This document shows, piece after piece, positions 1 through 9,215 of a DNA stretch of 64,000 nucleotides. Below the pieces are notes generated by a model. It was not told where the DNA came from. It searched no databases and saw nothing but the letters and a program-made list of their open reading frames with translations. Position 1 is the stretch's first letter; each line of letters starts with the position of its first letter. The DNA is from Flavobacterium coralii (GTDB lineage Bacteria > Bacteroidota > Bacteroidia > Flavobacteriales > Flavobacteriaceae): assembly GCF_019891545.1 (NCBI RefSeq), contig NZ_JAHDIU010000013.1, positions 1 through 64,000 of the forward strand, read 5' to 3'. The translations under genes were made by a program, and so were the position numbers.

Positions 1-993
1 GCCGCAACCGAGACCAACCCGATAGCCGACCCGACCGCCTACACCAACACTGTAGAAAACGGGCAGACCATCTACATCAGGGTGACCAACACCACAACGA
101 TAACCCGTTGCTATGACATCACCACCGTAGAGCTGAACGTAGAGCAGCTGCCCGAGCCACAACTGGAAGGTGGTACCATATGTGTGGATTTTGTTACAGG
201 AGAGGTTTTGTCTACCATAACATTAGATACCGGACTTGATGCCACCCATACCTTTATCTGGTATAAAGACGGAGTAGTAATAGATGGTGCCACAGAGCCA
301 ACCTATGTAGTAACAGAAGCAGGTAATTATACTGTAGAAGCCATCAACGCCTTCGGCTGTATCAGCGATCCTATAACACCGGTAACCGTAGAACAAAGCG
401 GACCTGCAACTGTTATAGGAACCGGTTTTGCAGTAAGCAATGCTTTCAGCGACAACCAGACTATAACTATTACAGTTGACGGTTTCGGAGACTATGAGTA
501 CCAGCTTGGCGATGGCCCTTGGCAGGACAGTAACATATTCACGAATGTGATACTAAGAAGCGAGCCTTATGTGGTGCGCGTAAGGGATAAAAACGCATGT
601 TCTCAATTTGTTCTTGAAATACCGGATGTAAACGTAATAGACTACCCGAGGTATTTTACACCTAACGGAGATGGTTATCACGACTACTGGAACATTTACG
701 GACTGAGCGGACAAGGCGATGCGCTTATCTATATCTTTGACCGCTACGGCAAGCTCATCAAGCAGATCAGCTCGCAGAGCAGGGGATGGGACGGTACCTT
801 CAATGGAAGCCCGCTGCCTGCGGATGACTACTGGTTCAGTGTAACCTATGAAGAGACTGTAATCACTATGGTACCTGTTTTAGATGAAAACGACCAGATA
901 GTTATAGATCCTGACACTAATGAACCTGAGATGGAAGAGGATATTAATGTACGACAGTTCGAGTTCAAGTCGCACTTCTCGTTAAAACGATAA
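1..993 (+). CDS. T9SS type B sorting domain protein, 3' end of a large secreted protein (partial)
   Basis: The frame is open from base 1, so the start lies outside the window; the GTG at 82 is internal. The visible 330 residues begin with Ig/PKD-like beta-rich repeats of the kind found in Bacteroidota adhesins. They end with a gliding-motility-associated C-terminal domain: the motif FTPNGDGYHDYWNIYG is followed by YIFDRYGKLIKQ, GWDGTFNG and the ending FKSHFSLKR. This is the type B sorting signal that sends proteins through the type IX secretion system to the cell surface. The gene ends just before a strong hairpin shared with the convergent ribE. Its ligand or substrate cannot be told from this fragment. 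Confidence 0.9.
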   Translation, partial: AATETNPIADPTAYTNTVENGQTIYIRVTNTTTITRCYDITTVELNVEQLPEPQLEGGTICVDFVTGEVLSTITLDTGLDATHTFIWYKDGVVIDGATEPTYVVTEAGNYTVEAINAFGCISDPITPVTVEQSGPATVIGTGFAVSNAFSDNQTITITVDGFGDYEYQLGDGPWQDSNIFTNVILRSEPYVVRVRDKNACSQFVLEIPDVNVIDYPRYFTPNGDGYHDYWNIYGLSGQGDALIYIFDRYGKLIKQISSQSRGWDGTFNGSPLPADDYWFSVTYEETVITMVPVLDENDQIVIDPDTNEPEMEEDINVRQFEFKSHFSLKR

Positions 994-1005
994 ACCCTAA
1001 TAAGC

Positions 1006-1035
1006 AAAAAAGGCTGCCATACGGCAGCCTTTTTT
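1006..1035. terminator. bidirectional intrinsic terminator
   Basis: An A-run, the stem GGCTGCC, loop ATAC, the stem GGCAGCC and a T-run form a hairpin that can act in both directions. It lies between the convergent T9SS gene and ribE. A near-identical stem recurs at 20989-21014. Confidence 0.85.
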
Positions 1036-1051
1036 ATATGTATAATTACAA

Positions 1052-1642
1052 TTATTTACGCAGGTTGTGCAGCCTTGCCACATATTTACCCACTACATCA
1101 AATTCAAGGTTTACTATGCTGCCGGGTTGTATGTGTTTAAAATTGGTGTGCTCATAAGTATAAGGTATAATGGCTACGCTAAACTCGCCATCTTTGCTGT
1201 TCACTACTGTCAGGCTAACCCCATTAACTGTTACAGAACCTTTTTCAATAGTAATGTTATTGGCATTGGTATCATACTCAAAAGTAAAATACCAGCTTCC
1301 GTTGGCCTCTTCTACGCTTTTGCACACTCCGGTTTGGTCTACATGCCCCTGTACTATATGCCCGTCCAGCCTGTCGCCCAGTTTCATGGCACGTTCAAGG
1401 TTAACAATGTCGCCTTCCTTCCATTGCCCAAGGTTGGTTTTATCTAAGGTTTCCTGTATTGCAGTCACGGTGTAGCTGTTGTTGTTTATGGCAACCACAG
1501 TAAGGCAAACGCCATTGTGTGCCACACTCTGGTCTATCTTCAGTTCGTGGGTTATGGCAGAGTTTAATGTAAAATGTACATTGCCGCCCTCGCGCGCTAT
1601 CTGTTGTATAGTTCCAGAGGTTTCTATTATTCCTGTAAACAT
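1052..1642 (-). CDS. ribE: riboflavin synthase alpha subunit
   Basis: The enzyme dismutates two 6,7-dimethyl-8-ribityllumazine molecules to riboflavin in the cytosol, the last step of riboflavin synthesis. The 196-residue length and the start MFTGIIE are typical of the family. Two similar lumazine-binding barrels are visible: residues 1 to about 95 with NGVCLTV, and about 97 to 190 with NGVSLTV after a GHIVQGHVD segment. The ATG at 1642 matches the conserved N-terminus. It is transcribed divergently from pdxA, with 54 bases between the two starts, and no other rib gene is nearby. The symbol ribC is also used for this enzyme. Confidence 0.95.
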   Translation of the reverse strand: MFTGIIETSGTIQQIAREGGNVHFTLNSAITHELKIDQSVAHNGVCLTVVAINNNSYTVTAIQETLDKTNLGQWKEGDIVNLERAMKLGDRLDGHIVQGHVDQTGVCKSVEEANGSWYFTFEYDTNANNITIEKGSVTVNGVSLTVVNSKDGEFSVAIIPYTYEHTNFKHIQPGSIVNLEFDVVGKYVARLHNLRK

Positions 1643-1696
1643 GCCGGATTATTTTTATTAAATTTGTAACTTCAAAAGTAGCAATTAAACAGCATC

Positions 1697-2746
1697 ATGA
1701 CAAGAAAAGACGGTAATGCAATTGTAGGAATATCTATAGGCGACCTTAACGGGATTGGCGCCGAAGTTATACTGAAAACATTTGAGGACACACGGATGCT
1801 GGAGCTTTGCACTCCTGTAATTTTTGGTAACGTAAAAATACTTTCGTTCATAAAAAAAGCACTTAATATTAACTGCAACCTGCACGGTATAGACAGTATA
1901 GACCAGGTTGTGCCGGGCAAGGTTAATGTGATTAACATCTGGCGCGAAGGCGTTAATATAGAATTTGGGAAGAATGATGAAACAGTGGGCAAATATGCCA
2001 TACTGTCTTTCACTACGGCTGTTACCGCACTAAAAGAAAAACATATAGATGTACTGGTTACGGCACCTATAAACAAGTACAACATACAATCGGAAGAATT
2101 TAAATTCCCCGGCCATACAGATTACCTTGACCAGGAACTTGAAGGCGATGCGCTAATGCTGATGGTTCAGGATAATTTAAGGGTAGGGCTGCTCACCGAC
2201 CATATCCCGGTAAATGAAGTGGCTTCTCACCTAACGGAAGAGCTCATCCGTAAAAAGATACTTACCATCAACAAAACCCTTACACAGGATTTTTGCATTA
2301 ACAGGCCAAAAATCGCAGTGTTGGGCTTTAACCCGCATAGTGGCGATAACGGGGTTATTGGCAGGGAAGATGATGATATAATAAAACCGGCTTTAGGCAG
2401 GCTGTTTGAAGAGGGTGTACTGGTTTTCGGGCCGTTTTCTGCCGACAGTTTTTTTGGCAGCGGACAGTATGAAAAGTATGATGCCGTTATTGCGGGCTAC
2501 CACGACCAGGGGCTTATACCATTTAAAACGCTGGCTTTTGGCAAAGGTGTAAATTATACGGCAGGACTTTCGGGCATACGCACCTCACCCGATCATGGCA
2601 CGGCGTATGAGATAGCAGGGAAGGGGCAGGCTGACAATACCTCTTTTCAGGAGGCGCTTTACCTTGCGCTGGATATTTTTAATAACAGGCAGCAGTACAG
2701 CGAAATCAGCAGTAACCCGCTAAAGATTAAAGAAAAACAGTTGTAA
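1697..2746 (+). CDS. pdxA: 4-hydroxythreonine-4-phosphate dehydrogenase
   Basis: PdxA performs the NAD-dependent oxidation and decarboxylation of 4-phosphohydroxy-L-threonine in the DXP-dependent pyridoxal phosphate pathway. The 349-residue protein shows the family start VGISIGDLNGIGAEV, the APINK segment, the metal-ligand context FPGHTDYL, GFNPHSGDNG near residue 210 and the C-terminal YHDQGLIPFKT and SPDHGTAYEIAGKG blocks. Length is slightly above the usual 330. The ATG at 1697 begins right before the conserved region. In many Bacteroidota genomes pdxA sits directly before the yceD-rpmF-fabH cluster, as here, although yceD has its own promoter. Confidence 0.95.
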   Translation: MTRKDGNAIVGISIGDLNGIGAEVILKTFEDTRMLELCTPVIFGNVKILSFIKKALNINCNLHGIDSIDQVVPGKVNVINIWREGVNIEFGKNDETVGKYAILSFTTAVTALKEKHIDVLVTAPINKYNIQSEEFKFPGHTDYLDQELEGDALMLMVQDNLRVGLLTDHIPVNEVASHLTEELIRKKILTINKTLTQDFCINRPKIAVLGFNPHSGDNGVIGREDDDIIKPALGRLFEEGVLVFGPFSADSFFGSGQYEKYDAVIAGYHDQGLIPFKTLAFGKGVNYTAGLSGIRTSPDHGTAYEIAGKGQADNTSFQEALYLALDIFNNRQQYSEISSNPLKIKEKQL

Positions 2747-2768
2747 ACAAAAAAATGTTGATAACAGG

Positions 2769-2797
2769 TTTGTAATTGCAATAATTTTTTATCTTTG
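2769..2797 (+). promoter_or_regulatory. Bacteroidota-type promoter for the yceD-rpmF cluster
   Basis: TTTG at 2769-2772 is followed after 17 bases by TATCTTTG (2790-2797), which fits the -33 TTTG and -7 TAnnTTTG pattern of Bacteroidota. It predicts a leader of about 75 bases before the yceD ATG at 2881. Confidence 0.75.
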
Positions 2798-2880
2798 CAC
2801 GCTCAAAACTGTTGTAACGAAATGAGTTTCGGCTGATTAGGTTAAAAAACAGGATTGATAACACATAAAGAACTGGCGAA

Positions 2881-3420
2881 ATGAAAGTGACTAAAGAATT
2901 TTTAATCCCTTTTTCAGGATTAAAACAGGGTAAGCACCAGTTTGAGTTTGATATAAATAAAACGTTCTTTGATGCCTTTGATTTTGATGAGTTTAACGAT
3001 GTCAATGTCAAAGTAAACATGGTTTTAGAGAAACAAAGCACCATGCTCGAGCTTCATTTTAAGCACAAGGGCACCGTTAATGTTCCGTGCGACCTTAGCA
3101 ACGAAAATTTTGACCTGCCTATAAAAGGCAAGATGGATATAGTGGTTAAGTTTGGCGAGGAGTTTAACGATGAGAATGATGAAATACTGATACTGCCGCA
3201 TGGCGAATACCAGGTGGATGTATCGCAGTATGTATATGAAATGATAGTGCTTTCTGTTCCTTCTAAACGTGTGCATCCGGGAATTAAAGACGGTACGCTT
3301 GATACCGGGATTATAGAAAAGCTTAATGAGCTTGCCCCGAAGGCAAAACAAGAGGAAGAAGAAAAAAATAATGATACAGATCCCCGCTGGGACGAATTAA
3401 AAAAACTTTTAAACGGATAA
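2881..3420 (+). CDS. YceD/DUF177 family protein
   Basis: A 179-residue soluble protein of the DUF177/YceD family. Its gene almost always lies before rpmF, and members have been tied to 23S rRNA/ribosome assembly in other bacteria. The features seen are an acidic body, the central segment VPCDLSNENFDLPIKG, which is related to the Cys-containing core of the family, and a lysine- and glutamate-rich tail ending PRWDELKKLLNG, the conserved C-terminal block (DPRWxxLxxL). rpmF follows after 15 bases, so the two are cotranscribed. The exact molecular role is not visible from sequence. Confidence 0.85.
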   Translation: MKVTKEFLIPFSGLKQGKHQFEFDINKTFFDAFDFDEFNDVNVKVNMVLEKQSTMLELHFKHKGTVNVPCDLSNENFDLPIKGKMDIVVKFGEEFNDENDEILILPHGEYQVDVSQYVYEMIVLSVPSKRVHPGIKDGTLDTGIIEKLNELAPKAKQEEEEKNNDTDPRWDELKKLLNG

Positions 3421-3435
3421 AATAAGTATAGTAAA

Positions 3436-3630
3436 ATGGCACATCCTAAGAGAAAAACGTCGAAAACGAGAAGAGATAAGAGAAGGACTCACTACAAAGC
3501 ATCTGTACCTCAGATAGCTACTTGTCCTGTAACAGGAGAAGCTCACCTTTACCATAGGGCTTACTGGCATGAAGGCAAAATGTACTACAGGGGCCAGGTT
3601 GTTATAGACAAGGCAGAAGCTGTAGCCTAA
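3436..3630 (+). CDS. rpmF: 50S ribosomal protein bL32
   Basis: A 64-residue basic protein with the family start [19 protein letters not shown] and the middle segment [14 protein letters not shown]. bL32 binds the large subunit near the peptidyl transferase region. Only one of the paired cysteines typical of zinc-binding forms is present, so this looks like a form that does not bind zinc. It is cotranscribed with yceD and followed by a terminator. Confidence 0.97.
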   Translation: MAHPKRKTSKTRRDKRRTHYKASVPQIATCPVTGEAHLYHRAYWHEGKMYYRGQVVIDKAEAVA

Positions 3631-3650
3631 TCAGTATAAAAAATTGAGGA

Positions 3651-3679
3651 AAAACTCTCACTACAGTGAGGGTTTTTTT
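3651..3679 (+). terminator. intrinsic terminator after rpmF
   Basis: The stem CTCTCACT, loop AC, AGTGAGGG (one G-U pair) and seven T residues form a hairpin. It separates yceD-rpmF from fabH. Confidence 0.8.
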
Positions 3680-3757
3680 GTTAAAGGGATATTTGCTTTA
3701 TTTTTAAAGCTGCCGTGTGCAACCCTTTTATAAATTTTTTTGTAATTTCCACCACTT

Positions 3758-3778
3758 TTCAAACCTGTGCGGTTTGAA
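3758..3778. promoter_or_regulatory. perfect inverted repeat upstream of fabH, possible operator
   Basis: TTCAAACC, five bases, GGTTTGAA is a perfect 8-bp inverted repeat. It ends 17 bases before the fabH ATG and lies downstream of an AT-rich promoter-like stretch. It lacks a T-run, so a terminator is unlikely. An operator for a fatty-acid regulator or a leader hairpin are the simple readings. Confidence 0.5.
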
Positions 3779-3795
3779 CAGAAATTATTTATCAT

Positions 3796-4794
3796 ATGAG
3801 TAAAATAACAGCCGCAATTACAGCCGTTGGGGCATACGTGCCTGATTTTGTGCTTTCTAACCAGGTGCTGGAAACTATGGTAGACACAAACGACGAGTGG
3901 ATAACATCTCGTACCGGTATAAAAGAAAGGCGGATTTTAAAAGATAAAGATAAGGGTACATCTTACCTTGCCATAAAAGCGGCTGAAAACCTGCTTGAAA
4001 AATCGGGTACTAAACCTGAGGAAATTGACATGGTAATACTGGCAACCGCCACACCCGATATGCCTGTTGCTTCAACAGCCGTATATGTGGCCACCCAGAT
4101 TGGAGCTGTTAACGCATTTGGTTATGACCTGCAGGCTGCATGCTCAAGCTTTTTATATGGCATGAGTACTGCGGCGGCTTATATACAGAGCGGGCGCTAC
4201 AAAAAAGTAGTAGTAATAGGTGCAGATAAAATGTCGTCTATTATAGATTATACCGACAGGGCAACCTGTATTATTTTTGGGGATGGCGCAGGCGCTGTCC
4301 TTTTTGAGCCTAATGAAGAAGGATTTGGGCTTCAGGATGAGATATTAAGGAGCGACGGTATTGGCCGCGAGTTCCTTAAAATTGAAGCGGGAGGTTCTTT
4401 ACTGCCTGCTTCTCATGAAACGGTTGACAACAAACAGCATTATGTTTTTCAGGATGGCAAAACAGTATTTAAGTATGCTGTAAGCAATATGGCCGATATA
4501 AGCGAAAAAATAATGCAGCGCAACAACCTTACATCGGATGATGTAAACTGGCTTATTTCGCACCAGGCAAACAAAAGGATTATAGATGCCACTTCGTCTC
4601 GCATGAACTTAGACGAGAACAAAGTGCTGGTAAATATAGAAAAGTATGGCAACACTACTTCTGCCACACTTCCATTGTTACTTAACGATTTCGAAAACCT
4701 GTTTAAAAAGGGCGATAACCTTATATTTGCTTCCTTTGGCGGCGGCTTTACTTGGGGTTCTATTTACCTGAAATGGGCGTACGATAAAAAATAA
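3796..4794 (+). CDS. fabH: 3-oxoacyl-ACP synthase III
   Basis: FabH condenses a short acyl-CoA with malonyl-ACP to start fatty acid synthesis. The 332-residue protein has the KAS III start (AITAVGAYVPD), the active-site Cys in LQAACSSFLYGM (about residue 115), the His of the segment ISHQANKRIIDA and the Asn of YGNTTSATLPL, which together form the Cys-His-Asn triad. The GGGFTWGS end is typical. accB follows after 25 bases, so initiation and malonyl-CoA supply are coupled in one transcript. In Flavobacteria the likely primers are branched acyl-CoAs, which is inference. Confidence 0.96.
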   Translation: MSKITAAITAVGAYVPDFVLSNQVLETMVDTNDEWITSRTGIKERRILKDKDKGTSYLAIKAAENLLEKSGTKPEEIDMVILATATPDMPVASTAVYVATQIGAVNAFGYDLQAACSSFLYGMSTAAAYIQSGRYKKVVVIGADKMSSIIDYTDRATCIIFGDGAGAVLFEPNEEGFGLQDEILRSDGIGREFLKIEAGGSLLPASHETVDNKQHYVFQDGKTVFKYAVSNMADISEKIMQRNNLTSDDVNWLISHQANKRIIDATSSRMNLDENKVLVNIEKYGNTTSATLPLLLNDFENLFKKGDNLIFASFGGGFTWGSIYLKWAYDKK

Positions 4795-4819
4795 ACAAAC
4801 TAAACAAAATTCGGAAATT

Positions 4820-5311
4820 ATGGATATCAGAGAAATTCAAAACCTAATCAAGTTTGTAGCGAAGTCCGGTGCTACAGAAGTAAAGTTAGAAATGGATGAT
4901 TTTAAGATCACCATAAAAACGGTTACAGATAGCGGTACACCAGAAGCTACCTATGTTCAGCATATTCCGGTAAGCCAGGCATTGCCACAGGCGGCAGCAC
5001 CGCAGCCTGCAGCGCCAACTGCCCCGGCATCAGCTCCTGCACAGGCCCCTGCCGCCGATGAATCTTCTAAATATGTAACTATTAAGTCGCCTATAATTGG
5101 TACACTATACAGAAAGCCTTCTCCGGATAAAGCTCCGTTTGTAGAGGTAGGCAGCACAATATCTAAAGGAGATGTAGTGTGTGTTATAGAAGCTATGAAG
5201 TTATTCAACGAAATAGAATCTGAGGTATCGGGCAAAATAGTTAAGGTACTGGTAGATGACGCCTCTCCTGTAGAGTTCGATCAGCCATTATTCCTTGTAG
5301 ATCCATCTTAA
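4820..5311 (+). CDS. accB: biotin carboxyl carrier protein of acetyl-CoA carboxylase
   Basis: The 163-residue protein carries biotin between the carboxylase and carboxyltransferase of acetyl-CoA carboxylase. Residues 1-40 form the N-terminal BCCP segment. About residues 55-85 are a linker rich in Ala, Pro and Gln, and the C-terminal biotinyl domain contains the modified lysine in the motif EAMKLFNEI. The length is normal for bacterial BCCP. The gene lies between fabH and accC on the same strand. The carboxyltransferase genes accA and accD are not in the window. Confidence 0.96.
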   Translation: MDIREIQNLIKFVAKSGATEVKLEMDDFKITIKTVTDSGTPEATYVQHIPVSQALPQAAAPQPAAPTAPASAPAQAPAADESSKYVTIKSPIIGTLYRKPSPDKAPFVEVGSTISKGDVVCVIEAMKLFNEIESEVSGKIVKVLVDDASPVEFDQPLFLVDPS

Positions 5312-5402
5312 GCTAATTGTTTTAAATGTTAAATTTTAGATGCTTATTTAAGCCTTTAAAATGATTTAAAATTTAAAATTCATCATTTAAAATTTAAAAG
5401 CG

Positions 5403-6749
5403 ATGTTTAAAAAAATACTGATAGCAAACAGGGGTGAGATAGCCCTGCGTGTAATAAGGACCTGCAGGGAGATGGGTATTAAAACCGTTGCGGTTTACTC
5501 TACTGCCGATGCAGAGAGCCTTCACGTGCGCTTTGCTGACGAGGCCGTATGTATAGGCCCGCCTGCCAGCAACCTTTCTTACCTGAAAATGAGTAATATT
5601 ATAGCAGCGGCAGAAATTACTAATGCCGATGCCATACACCCGGGTTACGGTTTCCTTTCGGAAAACGCCAAGTTCTCTAAAATATGCGGTGAGCACGGTA
5701 TCAAGTTTATTGGTGCCTCTCCTGAAATGATTGAGAAAATGGGTGACAAGGCTACTGCCAAAGCTACCATGAAGGCTGCCGGAGTACCTTGTGTACCGGG
5801 TTCTGACGGGCTTTTAGATTCGTACGAGCATGCCGAAAAGCTTGCCAAAGAGTTTGGCTACCCTGTAATGCTTAAAGCTACTGCCGGTGGTGGTGGTAAG
5901 GGTATGCGTGCCGTTTGGAAGCAGGAAGACCTTAAAAAAGCATGGGAGAGTGCTAAGCAGGAAGCTGCGGCTTCGTTTGGTAACGACGGGATGTATATGG
6001 AAAAACTTATTGAAGAGCCACGCCATATCGAAATTCAGGTTGTAGGCGACTCATTTGGTAAGGCATGCCACCTTAGTGAGCGCGACTGCTCTGTACAGCG
6101 CCGCCACCAGAAGCTTACAGAAGAAACACCTTCTCCGTTTATGACGGATGAGCTGCGTGAAAAAATGGGTGAGGCCGCCGTTAAAGCTGCCGAGTTTATT
6201 CAATATGAAGGCGCAGGTACAGTAGAGTTTTTGGTTGACAAGCACAGGAATTTTTACTTTATGGAGATGAACACCCGTATCCAGGTAGAGCACCCTATTA
6301 CCGAGCAGGTAATAGATTATGACCTGATACGCGAGCAGATTTTAGTAGCTGCCGGTGTGCCTATTTCGGGTAAAAATTACCTGCCGCAGTTACACTCTAT
6401 AGAGTGCCGTATTAATGCGGAAGACCCGTATAATGATTTCCGCCCTTCTCCGGGTAAAATTACTACCCTGCACATGCCGGGCGGGCACGGTGTAAGGCTT
6501 GATACGCATGTTTACAGCGGCTATACCATACCGCCAAACTACGACTCTATGATTGCAAAGCTTATTACCACTGCACAGACAAGGGAAGAGGCTATAAGCA
6601 AAATGAGGCGTGCGCTTGATGAATTTGTTATAGAGGGTATTAAAACCACTATACCTTTCCACCGCCAGCTTATGGATGAGCCGGATTATATTGCCGGTAA
6701 CTATACCACTAAGTTTATGGAAACTTTTAAGATGAAAGATCCGCAATAA
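5403..6749 (+). CDS. accC: biotin carboxylase subunit of acetyl-CoA carboxylase
   Basis: The ATP-grasp enzyme carboxylates biotin on BCCP using bicarbonate. The 448-residue protein starts [19 protein letters not shown], contains the glycine-rich ATP loop [12 protein letters not shown] near residue 160, and has the catalytic [14 protein letters not shown] segment near residue 285. The C-terminal lid and dimer parts are complete. The ATG at 5403 follows a 91-base gap with two direct copies of ATTTAAAATTTAAAA. A terminator lies just after the stop. Confidence 0.97.
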   Translation: MFKKILIANRGEIALRVIRTCREMGIKTVAVYSTADAESLHVRFADEAVCIGPPASNLSYLKMSNIIAAAEITNADAIHPGYGFLSENAKFSKICGEHGIKFIGASPEMIEKMGDKATAKATMKAAGVPCVPGSDGLLDSYEHAEKLAKEFGYPVMLKATAGGGGKGMRAVWKQEDLKKAWESAKQEAAASFGNDGMYMEKLIEEPRHIEIQVVGDSFGKACHLSERDCSVQRRHQKLTEETPSPFMTDELREKMGEAAVKAAEFIQYEGAGTVEFLVDKHRNFYFMEMNTRIQVEHPITEQVIDYDLIREQILVAAGVPISGKNYLPQLHSIECRINAEDPYNDFRPSPGKITTLHMPGGHGVRLDTHVYSGYTIPPNYDSMIAKLITTAQTREEAISKMRRALDEFVIEGIKTTIPFHRQLMDEPDYIAGNYTTKFMETFKMKDPQ

Positions 6750-6751
6750 AT

Positions 6752-6783
6752 AAAAAATGCCGTGCTGTTGCACGGCATTTTTT
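6752..6783. terminator. bidirectional intrinsic terminator between accC and thiL
   Basis: TGCCGTGC, loop TGTT, GCACGGCA is flanked by an A-run and a T-run. It lies between convergent genes and can serve both. Confidence 0.85.
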
Positions 6784-6802
6784 ATTATCTGTATAGGTGT
6801 TT

Positions 6803-7855
6803 TTACTCTTCTTCCTGCATGGCATTCCAGCCCCTGGCCTTTAAAGGTATTTTAGTGTTGGCACGGGTTACAAGGTGCATGCCTTCGCTTTCCTGTGTCA
6901 TGTGCCCTATAACGGTAAAGTTAGGGTTGTGCTTCAGCTTATCATAATCTTCAATCTTAACGGTAAACAGCAGCTCATAATCTTCCCCGCCGTTAATAGC
7001 TACGGTAGTAATATCTATATTAAATTCTTCGCAACTGCTTATCAGCTGAGGGTCAACCGGAATTTTCTCTTCATACAGGTTACACCCCACACCGCTTTGT
7101 TTGCACAGGTGTAGAATCTCTGACGATAACCCGTCAGATACATCTATCATTGCCGTAGGCTTTATCTCAAGTCCTTTCAGTATCTCTTTTATATCCTTAC
7201 GCGCCTCAGGCTTAAGTTGCCTCTCTATAAGATAGGTGTAGGCATCAAGGTCGGGCTGGTTTTGCGGGTTTACTTTAAAAACCTCTCTTTCACGCTCCAG
7301 TACCTGCAGGCCCATATAAGCGGCACCAACATCTCCGGTTACCACCAGCAGGTCGGTATTGCCTGCCCCGTTGCGGTAAGTAAGCTCTTCCTCGTCTGCC
7401 TGGCCTATGGCTGTTATGCTTATTATCATCCCTTTTTGCGAAGAGGTGGTGTCACCGCCAATAATATCCACATCATACACTTGTGCGGCAAGACGCATCC
7501 CTTCATACAGCTCCTCTAAAGCCTCAAGCGGAAAACGGTTAGATACCGCAATAGATATGGTTATTTGTGTAGGGATTGCGTTCATGGCACAAATGTCACT
7601 TATGTTAACCACTACGGCTTTATAGCCCAAGTGTTTCAACGGCATATACGAAAGGTCGAAATGCACGCCTTCTACCAGCATATCAGTAGAAACCACTGTT
7701 TTTTTACCTTTAAAATCGAGTACGGCAGCATCATCGCCAATACCTTTTGCGGTAGAGGGCTGCTTTGTTTTAATGTTCTTTGTAAGGTGCTCTATAAGAC
7801 CGAACTCGCCAAGGCTGGCAAGGCTGGTGCGTTGCTGGTTTTTATCTTCAAGCAT
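6803..7855 (-). CDS. thiL: thiamine-phosphate kinase
   Basis: ThiL phosphorylates thiamine monophosphate to the active diphosphate. The open frame runs to 7894, but the ATG at 7855 gives the usual N-terminus MLEDKNQQRTSLASLGEFGLI and a normal length of 350 residues. The motifs seen are GIGDDAAVLD, the STDMLVEGVHF block, the SDICAMNA segment, IIGGDTT and the C-terminal INGGEDYELLFTV. These belong to the PurM/ThiL fold with an ATP site at the dimer face. It shares a strand with rnhA and purN, but the 66-base gap to rnhA leaves operon membership open. Confidence 0.93.
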   Translation of the reverse strand: MLEDKNQQRTSLASLGEFGLIEHLTKNIKTKQPSTAKGIGDDAAVLDFKGKKTVVSTDMLVEGVHFDLSYMPLKHLGYKAVVVNISDICAMNAIPTQITISIAVSNRFPLEALEELYEGMRLAAQVYDVDIIGGDTTSSQKGMIISITAIGQADEEELTYRNGAGNTDLLVVTGDVGAAYMGLQVLEREREVFKVNPQNQPDLDAYTYLIERQLKPEARKDIKEILKGLEIKPTAMIDVSDGLSSEILHLCKQSGVGCNLYEEKIPVDPQLISSCEEFNIDITTVAINGGEDYELLFTVKIEDYDKLKHNPNFTVIGHMTQESEGMHLVTRANTKIPLKARGWNAMQEEE

Positions 7856-7921
7856 AGCTGTAGTATAGTGTGTTATAAAACAGCAAAGGTACAATTAGTT
7901 TGCGGAGTATTAAAAGGGGTT

Positions 7922-8401
7922 TTACAGCAGCTTGTCGCCCTGCTGCTCATACCATGCATCTACGTTAAGGTTAGGCTGTGAGGAGGCAAATACGGCAAGC
8001 TGGTCGCAGCGCTCGTTTTGCGGATGGTTGTTGTGGCCTTTAACCCATTTAAAATCTACCTTATGCTTTCGGTAAATTTTAAGGAAACGCTGCCACAGGT
8101 CGGGGTTCTTTTTGTCTTTAAAGCCTTTTTTCTCCCATCCGAAAACCCAGCCTTTACTAACGGCATCTACCACATACTTGCTGTCGCTCACCACGAGTAC
8201 CTCGGTGCCGGGATTCTTCAGCTTTTCAAGCCCGACAATTACGGCAAGCAGTTCCATACGGTTATTAGTGGTAAGCCTGAAGCCTTCATAAAATTCTTTA
8301 CGGTAACCGGTGCCCACCTGTTCGAGTACTACCCCATAGCCACCAGGCCCGGGATTTCCTTTGGCAGCGCCATCAGTATAAAGGTGAACGGTATGGGGCA
8401 T
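7922..8401 (-). CDS. rnhA: ribonuclease HI
   Basis: RNase HI cuts the RNA strand of RNA-DNA hybrids. The 159-residue protein has the catalytic acidic residues in the expected places: Asp in [17 protein letters not shown], Glu in [10 protein letters not shown], Asp in VVSDSKYV and a C-terminal Asp in NERCDQLA. The basic segment [16 protein letters not shown] matches the substrate-binding handle. The family start [11 protein letters not shown] supports the ATG at 8401. Confidence 0.93.
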   Translation of the reverse strand: MPHTVHLYTDGAAKGNPGPGGYGVVLEQVGTGYRKEFYEGFRLTTNNRMELLAVIVGLEKLKNPGTEVLVVSDSKYVVDAVSKGWVFGWEKKGFKDKKNPDLWQRFLKIYRKHKVDFKWVKGHNNHPQNERCDQLAVFASSQPNLNVDAWYEQQGDKLL

Positions 8402-8464
8402 TTTATTTATGATTTAAAGATTTAAAGATTGAAGATTGGCAGGCATTTTCAAATTGCTACATTT

Positions 8465-9037
8465 TCAAATTTTCAAATTGTTTAGCAGCTTTTCTATAAC
8501 CCTTGGCAGATGCTCGTGCTCCAGCTCCAGTACCTTTACTGCTACTTCTTCGGGAGAAAGGCACTCTTCAATCACTACTTTTTCCTGTAGTATTATGTTG
8601 CCCTCATCATAATTATTGTTTACAAAATGCACGGTTATGCCGCTTTCTCTCTCTTTATTAGTATGCACTGCACGGTGCACATGCATGCCATACATACCTT
8701 TGCCGCCATAGGCAGGCAGCAGGGCAGGGTGTATATTTATAACCCTGTTAGGGTAGGCTTCAATAATATCTGCGGGAAATTTCCATAAAAAACCGGCAAG
8801 CACTATAAGGTCGGGGTTGTGCTGTTGCACCTTACTCAGCAAGCTGCCGTTTTCCATGTCTTCCCTTGTAAATACAACCGTTGGCACATTATACTCTAAT
8901 GCTTTTTGCAGTACGCCCGCGTTGCTGTTATTGCTAAATATCGCAGCTATATTATAAGCTTTCTCCTGCCGGGCATACTCCATTATCTTTTGGGCATTAC
9001 TGCCGCCGCCGGACGCAAAAACTATAATATTTTTCAT
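8465..9037 (-). CDS. purN: phosphoribosylglycinamide formyltransferase
   Basis: PurN moves a formyl group from 10-formyltetrahydrofolate to GAR, the third step of purine synthesis. The 190-residue protein begins MKNIIVFASGGGSNAQKIM (phosphate loop). It contains the catalytic run INIHPALLPAYGGKGMYG with the conserved Asn-His pair and the Asp-containing VNNNYDEGNII segment. It is read away from acpP, with 178 bases between the starts. Confidence 0.95.
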   Translation of the reverse strand: MKNIIVFASGGGSNAQKIMEYARQEKAYNIAAIFSNNSNAGVLQKALEYNVPTVVFTREDMENGSLLSKVQQHNPDLIVLAGFLWKFPADIIEAYPNRVINIHPALLPAYGGKGMYGMHVHRAVHTNKERESGITVHFVNNNYDEGNIILQEKVVIEECLSPEEVAVKVLELEHEHLPRVIEKLLNNLKI

Positions 9038-9176
9038 TCAGAGAGGTGGTTTTATAAGGGCGTTGCCACAAATTTTATCCTGCAAAATAACACCCTTTTC
9101 GCGTATTTATAAAATTAATTTTCTATTTTAGTGCTCACATTTTTTTGGGAAAACGCGGTTTTAAAATAAAGTTTTT

Positions 9177-9184
9177 TATTTTTG
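9177..9184 (+). promoter_or_regulatory. -7 element of the acpP promoter
   Basis: TATTTTTG matches TAnnTTTG and lies 31 bases before the acpP ATG. No well-spaced -33 TTTG is evident. An AAAACGCGGTTTT inverted repeat lies just upstream (9150-9162). Confidence 0.55.
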
Positions 9185-9215
9185 CCATTCAATTTAAATT
9201 CTAAAATTAAAGATT

